Shown: piece by piece, positions 9,157-16,800 of the stretch
Layout: each line of letters begins with the position of its first letter
Position numbering within the stretch: the stretch's first letter is position 1
Assembly (NCBI GenBank): GCA_018266395.1
Contig: JAFEAM010000017.1
Coordinates: 1-64,000, forward strand
DNA length: 64,000 bases
Direction of reading: 5' to 3'
DNA from: Bacteroidota bacterium
GTDB lineage: Bacteria; Bacteroidota; Bacteroidia; Cytophagales; Cyclobacteriaceae
Notes under the pieces: generated by a model
Seen by the model: the letters and a program-made list of their open reading frames with translations, nothing else
Database searches by the model: none
Told to the model about the DNA's origin: nothing
Translations under genes and position numbers: made by a program

Positions 9157-9243
9157 AATGATAATTTATAGTCAGTCAATGAAGCCTCATGCGTGCTTGT
9201 GTAGGCTTACAGGGTAGGAGAACCTACGCGTCTTGCGTTCATA

Positions 9244-10800
9244 CTACTCCACGATTCTTAAATCCAACTCCTGCACCAGTGCTTTCGCCTCGGGGGTGAG
9301 GGTGAAGAACACTTCGATGTCTTTCTTTTCGCCATGGATGACGAAGCTGCCGCGCAGCTGATTCTCCGGCACCAGGGGTCCGACGGAAACAACCTTGCCC
9401 GCCTGTTCAAATGTCCGTTTCGCTTCCGCCCGCCGGATCTCTACCGGGAAGTCAGGGAAAAAGTTTTCGGCGAAAATGTCGAACGACTTGTCATCGGACC
9501 AATCGGGCAGGATTTTCACCAGTTGGTCCTTGCGCGTCTGCAGCACTGCCGACACCGCCAAGGCCCGCGGTTTGAAGCCCGCCAACTGAATGAGGGTGTC
9601 CAGTACCTTGTTGTTGATATAGCTTGTGCCGCCATAAGTACGGTTGCTAAATGACACGATACCGAGGTCATAGTCTGGGTAGATGCGCCAGTCGCTGCCG
9701 AAGCCGGGCAGGCCGCCGCCATGAGAGACCCGTACCACGCCATTGCAGTCCTTGCGCCAACCCAGCCCGAAGCCATAACCGCCGGCCACCGCGCAGGGTT
9801 GGCCGGTTCGCAGGTAAGATTTGGTATTGAACCCGCTGAACCGCCATGGCTGTTGCATCTCTCTCAGGGAGCTGCGCCGCACCGGACCGGCCTCGGCCTC
9901 ATCGCGCGGAGGCCAGGCACTCAGGTGCAGGGAAACATATTTGCTGAAATCTTCAATCGAGCAGATCAGTCCACCCATGGCGCCGTAGCTGCCATCGTGC
10001 AGCATGGGCTCCTCCTTCCATTGGTCATCTTCCCAGCGATAACCCTTCGCCAGCAGCGCGGGGTCCGCCTGCGCGTATTCCCACAAGGAACTGTTCATGC
10101 CCAGGGGCTTAAGAATGTTTTCGGTGATGTAGGTCTGGTAGGGTTTGCCCGACACGTTGGTGATGATCTTGCCCAGCAGCGCAAAGCCCAGGTTGCTGTA
10201 TTCAAATTCCACGCCGGGAACATTCGAAAAGGAGATCTTTTCTTTCAACAACTGCAGCAGTTCTTCGTCGGTGTCCGCCAGTTGGCGGTCACCCCAGGGG
10301 TTGTCCTCGGGGAAGCCTGCCGACATGGTGAGCAGGTTCTGGATGGTGATGGGTGCCGAATCTTTGGTGGGCAGCCCTGCCGCCGTCATCTCCGGAATGT
10401 AGCGCGATACGGGGTCACCGAGCTGCAAGCGCCCTTCATCGCGCAGCTTGAGTATGCTCATGGCTGTAAAGCTCTTGCTCATCGACGCAATGCGGTAAAG
10501 GGTCTTGGTGGACGACGCGGTCTGACCTTCTACCTGCGACACTCCGGTGCTGCCGGAATACAGCACGGTGTTACCTCTTACAATGGCGTAAGCCACGGAG
10601 GGGAAGTGATTTTTCTCGGCGTAGGATTTGAAGAGTTGATCGACCATAGGAAAGTAGGGTGCTACTTGCTCCCTGGACACCGAATCACCGGTGATGGCCG
10701 GCGTGTAGGTCTGAGCAGAAGGCTGGTAGTCGCTTACGGTAGATTTTTGCTGCACGCATGCAGCAGCAACAAAGAGCAACAGGAGGGTCAGTTTATTCAT
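9244..10800 (-). CDS. Serine hydrolase, beta-lactamase/class C-like lipoprotein
   Basis: The 518-residue protein carries the PF00144 signature: S106-M-S-K109 (SxxK nucleophile), Y201-S-N203 and H360-G-G. I chose the ATG at 10800, because it yields a lipoprotein signal (MNKLTLLLLFVAAAC, C15 lipidated) absent from the longer frame. After the catalytic domain (about 50-390) there is a C-terminal region of about 120 residues with strands, common in Bacteroidota esterase/peptidase members. It probably hydrolyses an ester or D-amino-acid peptide at the cell envelope; lactamase activity should not be assumed. Confidence 0.85.
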   Translation of the reverse strand: MNKLTLLLLFVAAACVQQKSTVSDYQPSAQTYTPAITGDSVSREQVAPYFPMVDQLFKSYAEKNHFPSVAYAIVRGNTVLYSGSTGVSQVEGQTASSTKTLYRIASMSKSFTAMSILKLRDEGRLQLGDPVSRYIPEMTAAGLPTKDSAPITIQNLLTMSAGFPEDNPWGDRQLADTDEELLQLLKEKISFSNVPGVEFEYSNLGFALLGKIITNVSGKPYQTYITENILKPLGMNSSLWEYAQADPALLAKGYRWEDDQWKEEPMLHDGSYGAMGGLICSIEDFSKYVSLHLSAWPPRDEAEAGPVRRSSLREMQQPWRFSGFNTKSYLRTGQPCAVAGGYGFGLGWRKDCNGVVRVSHGGGLPGFGSDWRIYPDYDLGIVSFSNRTYGGTSYINNKVLDTLIQLAGFKPRALAVSAVLQTRKDQLVKILPDWSDDKSFDIFAENFFPDFPVEIRRAEAKRTFEQAGKVVSVGPLVPENQLRGSFVIHGEKKDIEVFFTLTPEAKALVQELDLRIVE

Positions 10801-11053
10801 GGAGATGGGTTGGATATTCAATATATCAATCTCGTTCCATATGGCCACGATGGTATCATGAGTCCGGCAACGTTTTTTTTTAATGTTTTAGATTGACAGG
10901 CAGCCGTCGTGGGAGTAGTGGCGGATGAGGCTGTCTGCCGGTGTAAGTTTGTTAGGTGATTTCTCCCCTCTTATGATCAAGAAGCTGCTCAGTGCTTCAT
11001 CGGTGAACCCATCCGGGCGTTGATTCTCCTTCAAACGGCTTAACCTACACCCT

Positions 11054-11431
11054 TCAATTCCGAAACGTTTCTCCAACGACCTCCTTCTTCTTCCCGAAAT
11101 CAAAGGAAATCAGTATCGCAATCACTAAAATGATTCCTGGCATGATGAACCGAATCGGCGGCTCGTGGAGAAGGTAGCGGGTGACCAGGGCACCCAGCAT
11201 GACTACGCCAATCAGGGCACTTCCAAGCCGTTTGGTAGCCGAGGCTGTCATTAAAACAAGAATCCCACCAAGCATTTCGACTCCACCGATGACATAGTAA
11301 AACCAGGTCGGGTAGTTGGCGCGTACAAAGACCGCTTTCAGCTCCGGCTCAAGGGACAAGTACTTGAGCAAACCTACAGCGATAAAAGAAATACCAACAA
11401 TCCAGATGAGGACTACGCGGGTCTTTTGCAT
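11054..11431 (-). CDS. DoxX-like small integral membrane protein
   Basis: From the ATG at 11431 this is a 125-residue protein with four hydrophobic segments and the DoxX-like features GLLKYLSLEPE near the first segment, YYVIGGVEMLGGILVL, and a final IIILVIAILISF-type helix. The longer upstream frame starts at codons without a signal and is less likely. DoxX-like proteins are inner-membrane proteins of uncertain redox or stress roles. It is not in an evident operon. Confidence 0.6.
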   Translation of the reverse strand: MQKTRVVLIWIVGISFIAVGLLKYLSLEPELKAVFVRANYPTWFYYVIGGVEMLGGILVLMTASATKRLGSALIGVVMLGALVTRYLLHEPPIRFIMPGIILVIAILISFDFGKKKEVVGETFRN

Positions 11432-11838
11432 ACACGGCAGGTTTATTCGGTAGGCGTAATGAATATAGCAAAAAAATTTGAAGTATGAAGTCATTCCTCC
11501 AGGCCGTCCCTGAAATCAAAAAAAGGTCTCCACCCCTGATGATTCAGACAAATCATGCCTTGCGGTTTGTATGGGCAGCCTGAGGGATCTTTTTGTCAAA
11601 AGTTAACTGCCCGATTCTTACAAGAAGTTAATGACAGTTTTGACCGTCGAGGCGAATGCTGACCGACTATCCGCGAGGCCGTCAATTACTTCTGGCGCAG
11701 GTCTGAGCCGGGATACAACATTATGACCAGTAAAAGTATCGCTCCATACCTTTTCACGGGCATGGCGTTACACTGCAGAAATCGTTACCAAATAATGTAA
11801 ATTACAATGCCTTCAACCGACCGCTGGTCATCAATCAT
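11432..11838. other. Intergenic gap of about 400 bases, no gene seen
   Basis: This divergent region separates the DoxX-like gene from the permease gene. No coding frame, tRNA or strong hairpin is visible to me; it presumably holds the promoters of both flanking genes. Confidence 0.3.
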
Positions 11839-14247
11839 ATGCTTAGAAATTACATAAAGATTGCCGTTCGCAATTTGACCAAAAACAAGGTCTACGCGTT
11901 CATCAACCTGCTTGGCCTGAGCATTGGACTGGCCTGCGTACTGGTCATTGTTTCGTATGTCAACTTGGAGTTAAGCTATGACAAGTTTCATCATCACTAC
12001 AAGGAAATATACCGTGTAACCGAATATCGCACCCGCGATGGTAAGACAACACACTCAGCCACCTCCTTCAGTCCGATGGCCGAATTGATTGAAGCACATG
12101 TTCCTGCGGTTGAAAATGTAGTAAGGATGTATCCCGTGGCCGGGTTTCTGAGTGCCGACAAGATTAATAAGTTTAAAGAGACAGATTTTGCCCTGGTCGA
12201 TTCTCTGTTCTTTAAAACCTTCACCTTTGAGCCCATTCAGGGAAGTCTTAGCCGTGCACTTGACGATCCATTCGCTGTTGTGATCACAGAGAATAAAGCC
12301 ATCCAATATTTTGGTAAGACCGACGTCGTGGGAAAAGCGCTATACTTTGAGAATGCGACACAGACCTTTATGTTCAATGTCAAGGCAGTGATAAAGGACT
12401 TTCCTCAGAACGCTCACTTCACGGCAAACTTCCTTGCATCTTTCAGCAGCATCAGAACCATGCAGCCCTGGTATAACAATTGGTTCCACCCTGCCATCTA
12501 TATCTACGCGCTTTTGAAACCCGGTTTCAACGCGCACGATCTCGATACGCAAATTGCTACCATGGGCAAGCAACACTTTCCTGATCATGTAAAAGAAAGC
12601 AGAACCTACGAGAGTCAGAACTTGGCAGAGATTCATCTATATTCAAATTTGACGGATGAATGGGGGCCCAACTCGAGCAAAACCTATGTGAACCTGTTTG
12701 CCCTCATCGCAGTATTTATTTTGCTGATTGCCTGCATTAACTTCATGAACCTTGCCACGGCTCAGGCGACCCAAAGAGCGAAAGAAGTGGGCATGCGAAA
12801 AGTCATGGGCGCTGAAAGGCGTCACCTCGCAGGTCAATTCCTGGGCGAGTCGTTCATCATGACCCTGCTTTCATTTGTGATTGCCTTTGGGATAGCTCAA
12901 CTGGTACTGCGTATTTCTTTTAATCAGCTTATCGGCAAGGAACTATCGGTCGGTTACCTTCTATCGGGTTATAACCTTTTCTGGACCCTGCTGTCTGTTG
13001 TTTTGGTGAGCTTACTGGCAGGAAGTTATCCCGCGTTCTACTTGTCGGGCTTCAATCCCATTTTGTCCCTTAAAGGGAAAGTAATTAAGATAGCCGGACT
13101 TGGAAGCGTAAGAAAATTCATGGTCACCTTTCAATTCTTTATCTCCTGTTTATTGATCATCGGAACTGCCATCGTGTTGAGTCAGATCAATCTGTTGAGA
13201 AATAAATCTCTCGGATTTGATAAAGAGCAGATGGTAGCGGTTAGCCTGATCGATCGAAAGGATCAGATCAATTACCGGGTATTGAAAGATGCCTTGCTGA
13301 GCGAGTCGTCGATAGTGGATGTGGCTTTATCTTCCACCTTGCCAGGACGCGAGGAGTTCTATGCGTTCCCGATCGCGGCCGAGGGTGTCTTGGACGAGGA
13401 AATGACGATGAAATCACTGGCTGTGGATGAAGACTACATCGATACGTATAAATTGGAGGTGATAGCCGGCAGAAAGTTCTCGAAGGACATTTCATCCGAT
13501 GTGCGAGGGGCTTTTATTTTAAACGAGGCAGCTGCACGAAAATTGGGTTGGGATGAACCTTTAGGAAAGGACTTCACCATTACCATTCATGCTGAAACCC
13601 AGGAGATACGGAAAGGCAAGGTCATTGGCGTGGTCAGGGATTTTCACTTTCAGTCGTTGTACAATGCGATTGATCCGCTGGTGATCTATCTGAATGCGAG
13701 CCCGTTTTACAGCAATTTCCTGAATGTAAAGCTCGCTCCCGGAAACTGGGAAGATGCAATTGCCTTGCTGAAGAGCAAATGGAAGGAATTCAGTCCCAAC
13801 AAGCCATTTGAGTTTTATTTTCTGGACGAGGAGTTAAAGAAAGTCTATGATTCCGAAGTCAGGATTGGCCGGATATTTTCTGCCTTTGCAGGTTTGTCGA
13901 TTATCATATCCTGCCTGGGTCTATTTGGTCTTTCTGCTTTTTCTGCTCAGCTGCGCGTCAAGGAGATAGGCATACGCAAGGTGATGGGAGCCAACATAGG
14001 GGGCATACTCATTCTGCTTTTCCGGGAATACATCACCTTAATCATCGTAGCCAACGTGATTGCCTGGCCGCTTGGCTGGTATGTGAGTACAGAGTGGCTT
14101 TCGTCATTTCCTTATCACACGGGATTGAACATTGGAATTTTCATCATGACATTGCTGGGAGCCCTGATCATTGCACTTGCAACGGTGAGCTATCAATCCA
14201 TGAAAGCTGCAGTGGCCAATCCGGCCAAGTCCTTGAAGATTGAATGA
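11839..14247 (+). CDS. ABC transporter permease, MacB/FtsX type (two FtsX domains)
   Basis: The 802-residue protein follows the Bacteroidota pattern of a double-FtsX permease: an N-terminal membrane helix (MLRNYIKIAVRNLTKNKVYAFINLLGLSIGLAC), a MacB-type periplasmic domain, three helices from about 285 containing QRAKEVGMRKVMGA, then another helix, a second periplasmic domain, and a last three-helix FtsX unit with LRVKEIGIRKVMGAN. The duplicated KE(V/I)G(M/I)RKVMGA motif marks the coupling-helix region of each half. The ATPase partner is not adjacent. Such proteins extrude or mechanically release substrates such as lipids, peptides or antibiotics; the substrate is unknown. Confidence 0.9.
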   Translation: MLRNYIKIAVRNLTKNKVYAFINLLGLSIGLACVLVIVSYVNLELSYDKFHHHYKEIYRVTEYRTRDGKTTHSATSFSPMAELIEAHVPAVENVVRMYPVAGFLSADKINKFKETDFALVDSLFFKTFTFEPIQGSLSRALDDPFAVVITENKAIQYFGKTDVVGKALYFENATQTFMFNVKAVIKDFPQNAHFTANFLASFSSIRTMQPWYNNWFHPAIYIYALLKPGFNAHDLDTQIATMGKQHFPDHVKESRTYESQNLAEIHLYSNLTDEWGPNSSKTYVNLFALIAVFILLIACINFMNLATAQATQRAKEVGMRKVMGAERRHLAGQFLGESFIMTLLSFVIAFGIAQLVLRISFNQLIGKELSVGYLLSGYNLFWTLLSVVLVSLLAGSYPAFYLSGFNPILSLKGKVIKIAGLGSVRKFMVTFQFFISCLLIIGTAIVLSQINLLRNKSLGFDKEQMVAVSLIDRKDQINYRVLKDALLSESSIVDVALSSTLPGREEFYAFPIAAEGVLDEEMTMKSLAVDEDYIDTYKLEVIAGRKFSKDISSDVRGAFILNEAAARKLGWDEPLGKDFTITIHAETQEIRKGKVIGVVRDFHFQSLYNAIDPLVIYLNASPFYSNFLNVKLAPGNWEDAIALLKSKWKEFSPNKPFEFYFLDEELKKVYDSEVRIGRIFSAFAGLSIIISCLGLFGLSAFSAQLRVKEIGIRKVMGANIGGILILLFREYITLIIVANVIAWPLGWYVSTEWLSSFPYHTGLNIGIFIMTLLGALIIALATVSYQSMKAAVANPAKSLKIE

Positions 14248-14275
14248 TTCATGTGGATTGCGTAACAAAAAACAA

Positions 14276-14303
14276 AGGCAGTCACAATTCAATGTAACTG
14301 CCT
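14276..14303 (+). terminator. Hairpin after the FtsX permease
   Basis: Arms AGGCAGTCACA and TGTAACTGCCT pair with one mismatch around the loop ATTCAA, followed by CATTTT. It lies 29 bases after the permease stop codon and fits a rho-independent terminator with a weak T tract. Confidence 0.6.
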
Positions 14304-14487
14304 CATTTTACAGTGCTCCACCTCTTGTAAGATAATCGAATGTATTGATAGAGAGATCAAGAGCAAATAAAAGGTTCTCCTAAAGAAGCGCGTTCAGTCA
14401 TAGCCTTCTGTGTGTGAATTTGGATTTGTAAGCCAATCCTTGGGAAATACCTTGGGTTCTGTTACTAGTTTTGTTACCACTTTGATC

Positions 14488-14521
14488 AAAAAATTAAAGG
14501 TTACCGAATTGGCAACCTTTA
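14488..14521 (-). terminator. Terminator of tRNA-Asn
   Basis: A hairpin with arms TAAAGGTTACC (14495-14505) and GGCAACCTTTA (14511-14521), one mismatch, is followed on the minus strand by six T residues (14488-14493). It sits directly downstream of the minus-strand tRNA gene. Confidence 0.75.
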
Positions 14522-14539
14522 ACTATTTGACTCTCAGCG

Positions 14540-14613
14540 CTCCTCCTCTTGGACTTGAACCAAGGACCCTCTGATTAACAGTCAGATGCTCTAACCAGCT
14601 GAGCTAAGGAGGA
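14540..14613 (-). tRNA. tRNA-Asn (anticodon GTT)
   Basis: On the minus strand the 74-nt gene has acceptor arms TCCTCCT and AGGAGGA, a discriminator G, a D arm AGCTCAGCTGGTTAGAGC, anticodon stem TCTGA/TCAGA with loop CTGTTAA (anticodon GTT), and a T arm with GGTTCAAGTCC. The 3' CCA is not encoded. It stands at the left edge of the accessory island, but the island lies on its 5' side. Confidence 0.95.
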
Positions 14614-14792
14614 ATATGTCCCTCAAAGGGAGTGCAATATTAGTGCATTGGGGGAAAATGGCAAAACATGCCTTTATTTTAAAAGGGATAAGCTTTGAGA
14701 CCGGGGCCGGGGTGAGCCAAATCTCCGCCAGTATTTATGATTAATATACGTCGTTGCGTCAGGAGCGACGGAGTAAGCCACTTGACTTATTT

Positions 14793-14970
14793 TTTCACGC
14801 AGAGGCGCCAAGACGCAATAAAATTGATGATTAAATAAGAATACCTCGCAGGCTCGGGAGATCGCCAAGAGATGAAAACAACGCTTTCGGAGAATCTTTG
14901 CGGACTTCCGAGCTACGCGAGGTTAACTTCTTACAATTAATGCTTTGCGATTTTGCGACATTGCGTGAAC
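14793..14970 (+). repeat. Composite palindromic repeat, copy A
   Basis: This copy of about 178 bp has outer arms TTTCACGCAGAGGCGCC and the near reverse complement ending TTGCGTGAA. Nested inside are arms beginning CCTCGCAGGCTCGGGAG (from about 14845) and ending CCGAGCTACGCGAGG. Copies B (30299-30475) and C (31150-31347) match it almost throughout and have the same orientation. No frame is conserved among the copies, so the conservation is of structure rather than protein. Confidence 0.85.
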
Positions 14971-15010
14971 CCTTGGTCGTCACAATGAAGTTGCTTCGTC
15001 GGCCCTGGGG

Positions 15011-15106
15011 GCTTCTCAATGAGGTTTTGCTTCGTTGGTTCATAAGATGAACCGCCTCGCAATGACGTTGCTTCGTCGCCCATAAGATGGGCGCCTCGCA
15101 ATGACG
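15011..15106 (+). repeat. 40-bp tandem units with covarying hairpins
   Basis: Two units repeat with a 40-bp period. Each contains GACGTTGCTTCGT-like sequence, a small perfect hairpin and CGCCTCGCAATGACG. The hairpin of unit 1 is GTTCAT-AAG-ATGAAC (15038-15052); unit 2 has CGCCCAT-AAG-ATGGGCG (15077-15093). The arms changed on both sides while pairing was kept. A related degenerate unit follows copy B of the composite repeat at about 30486-30535. Confidence 0.75.
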
Positions 15107-15134
15107 TGCTTTGAGTATTTAAAGAAGGAGCGGA

Positions 15135-15166
15135 GATCGCTTCGCCGACTGGGTCGGCTCGCGATC
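15135..15166. terminator. Hairpin downstream of the 15191 gene
   Basis: Nested arms GATCGC/GCGATC and GCCGAC/GTCGGC form a GC-rich stem-loop 25 bases after the minus-strand stop codon. There is no T tract, so a terminator role is possible but not established. Confidence 0.4.
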
Positions 15167-15190
15167 ATAAACCGGCCCATGGCTTACTCC

Positions 15191-15643
15191 TTATTGATGA
15201 GTATTCCATGTTACAGCATTCATATCCCAAACACAACCACTGCTCACGGCCCAGTTCTGTAACCAGATAATAGACCGCCAAGCGCAGGCTGAGTATAGAT
15301 TCTCATAATCCCGGACCTCAATCCCGGAGTAGTCAGTCTTAACTTTTTGCCAGTCAATCGCACTAATAGCATCGCGGTGTTTGTAGCTGTACTTCCAATG
15401 AAATTCCATCACAGGTTTAACATCGTCCAGTACGCACACATTGCTCATATCCACATCCAGCAGATGTCTGTGTCGATATCCAGCAATATTCTCGGCATTA
15501 TGCTCTTTGACCCAGGCCCACCATGTATCATCCATCGTGTACCACAGCCCATTGGGTTTAAAAAGGGAATCAGCCTGTCTGCCCGACAAGTAGGTAACAT
15601 CCTTGCTCAAATATTCACAACTACTATAATGAATTCTTTTCAT
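15191..15643 (-). CDS. Hypothetical protein, tryptophan-rich
   Basis: From the ATG at 15643 the frame encodes 150 residues (the longer frame starts at TTG). It is rich in Trp and Tyr: LWYTMDDTWWAWVKEHN, FHWKYSYKHRDAISAIDWQKV, DYSGIEVRDYENLYS, and a terminal SGCVWDMNAVTW. The IDWxxVxxDYxGIEV and SGCxWD combination looks like a conserved small domain found in phage- and island-borne hypothetical proteins, but I cannot name it. It is divergent from the gene at 15808 and lies at the left edge of the restriction island. No signal peptide is present. Confidence 0.55.
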   Translation of the reverse strand: MKRIHYSSCEYLSKDVTYLSGRQADSLFKPNGLWYTMDDTWWAWVKEHNAENIAGYRHRHLLDVDMSNVCVLDDVKPVMEFHWKYSYKHRDAISAIDWQKVKTDYSGIEVRDYENLYSACAWRSIIWLQNWAVSSGCVWDMNAVTWNTHQ

Positions 15644-15807
15644 CAGCCCACAAGACAATTGACCTTACAAAGGTTCATCAGAACCGTTCCAAAAAGAAAT
15701 AAATTAATCAATTAGGTAGTATGGATACATCCACCCACATTCGCCGTCGAATTCAAGGAACACGGTCACAAAAGATAAAATAATTAATAACTAAATAATT
15801 AATCACT

Positions 15808-16092
15808 ATGAAAATGCAACACTTATCAATCGCTCTTGAGCGCTATGATCAAGGGGATTTCAAGACCACACGTCAACACTTGTACGCTTTTGCAATTGGG
15901 CACAGATACTATCCCTTGCGTGCAGTTGTTAACTATGCGCGCAGACTAGCAGGAAAAAGTGAAGGGACAACAGTATCTTGTGCTGACATCATTAAGAAAC
16001 TTCTGAATGTACAAATCACAAAAGTTTATTTTGATGGCACAGGACCAGTCACAAGGAATTCCACCATGGTAGTCATGGATTACCTGAGGTGA
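15808..16092 (+). CDS. Small hypothetical protein
   Basis: This 94-residue frame starts at an ATG after a very AT-rich leader. It contains YDQGDFKTTRQHLYAFAIGHRYYPLRAVVNYARRLAG, which reads as two amphipathic helices, then a Thr/Val-rich tail. No family is recognised. It converges on the metallopeptidase gene, nine bases away. Composition and position fit a real island gene. Confidence 0.45.
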   Translation: MKMQHLSIALERYDQGDFKTTRQHLYAFAIGHRYYPLRAVVNYARRLAGKSEGTTVSCADIIKKLLNVQITKVYFDGTGPVTRNSTMVVMDYLR

Positions 16093-16101
16093 AAGTGTAA
16101 T

Positions 16102-16800
16102 TCAAGCCATCACCCTCTCCAACTTCTCCTTCCACTTCTCCCAATCCGGCATCATTTTTCTTTGAAGGTCAAAGAATTTAGCACTATGGTGTGGATGAAT
16201 GAGGTGGCACAATTCGTGTGTAATCACGTACTCAATGCACGCCCTGGGCGCTTTGATCAACTCAGGATTGAGTATGATTTTGCCCTTTGGGGTACAACTG
16301 CCCCAGCGGGACCTCATGGACTGTAAGTACAATCCCGTTGGTCTCACCTTGTAGCGTGCGAACCTGGCAACGAGGGGTTCAGCGATCTCTGAAAATTTCT
16401 CAATGGCCTGCCTGCGGTACCAGGCGCCCAACACTGCCTTAACAGTTGATTTCTTCCTGATCGAAACTTCAATGGTGGTGCGCTTGCGATGCACACCATT
16501 CTTTTTGCCATGAGTTACTTTCAAAACGTATTGCCGGCCCAGGAACAGGTGGCTTTCGCCGCTGACATACCTCCTGGCTGGAGTGCGGGGATGAAAACTG
16601 AGAAAGAAGTCTTCCTGCCTTAAAATCCATGGAGCACGCTTGATGACACGTTGATTGATCTTTTCAATGGATGCACCTACCGGAGCCTTGACAATAATTT
16701 GTAAATCCGGGGTAACTGAAATACCGAGTGTTTTCCTCCCATTGTATTCCAGGCGGAAGCGAATTTCCTTCGATCCAAAATGAACAATGTGGTCGGTCAC
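16102..16800 (-). CDS. M48-like zinc metallopeptidase (DUF45/YgjP family)
   Basis: The 232-residue protein carries the DUF45/YgjP signature: MRSRWGSCTPKG at 162-173, the zincin helix H195-E-L-C-H199, and the third ligand region HPHHSAKFF (203-211). It is cytoplasmic. Its GTG start overlaps the hsdR stop by four bases (GTGA), so it is translationally coupled to hsdR and belongs to the restriction operon. Homologues are often found beside hsdR genes, but the target is unknown; processing or turnover of the restriction complex is a reasonable inference only. Confidence 0.85.
   Translation of the reverse strand: MTDHIVHFGSKEIRFRLEYNGRKTLGISVTPDLQIIVKAPVGASIEKINQRVIKRAPWILRQEDFFLSFHPRTPARRYVSGESHLFLGRQYVLKVTHGKKNGVHRKRTTIEVSIRKKSTVKAVLGAWYRRQAIEKFSEIAEPLVARFARYKVRPTGLYLQSMRSRWGSCTPKGKIILNPELIKAPRACIEYVITHELCHLIHPHHSAKFFDLQRKMMPDWEKWKEKLERVMA

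Noticed and set aside
9721-10896. 391-codon plus-strand open frame opposite the serine hydrolase
   Set aside because: The opposite strand has all catalytic motifs of the hydrolase; the antisense product has no motif.
10888-11103. 71-codon minus-strand frame between the hydrolase and DoxX-like genes
   Set aside because: It overlaps the end of the DoxX-like gene in another frame and shows no coding character.
14540-14613. tRNA-Asn as an integration site for the island
   Set aside because: The island is on the 5' side of the tRNA, no integrase is present and I see no duplicated tRNA 3' end at the far border.
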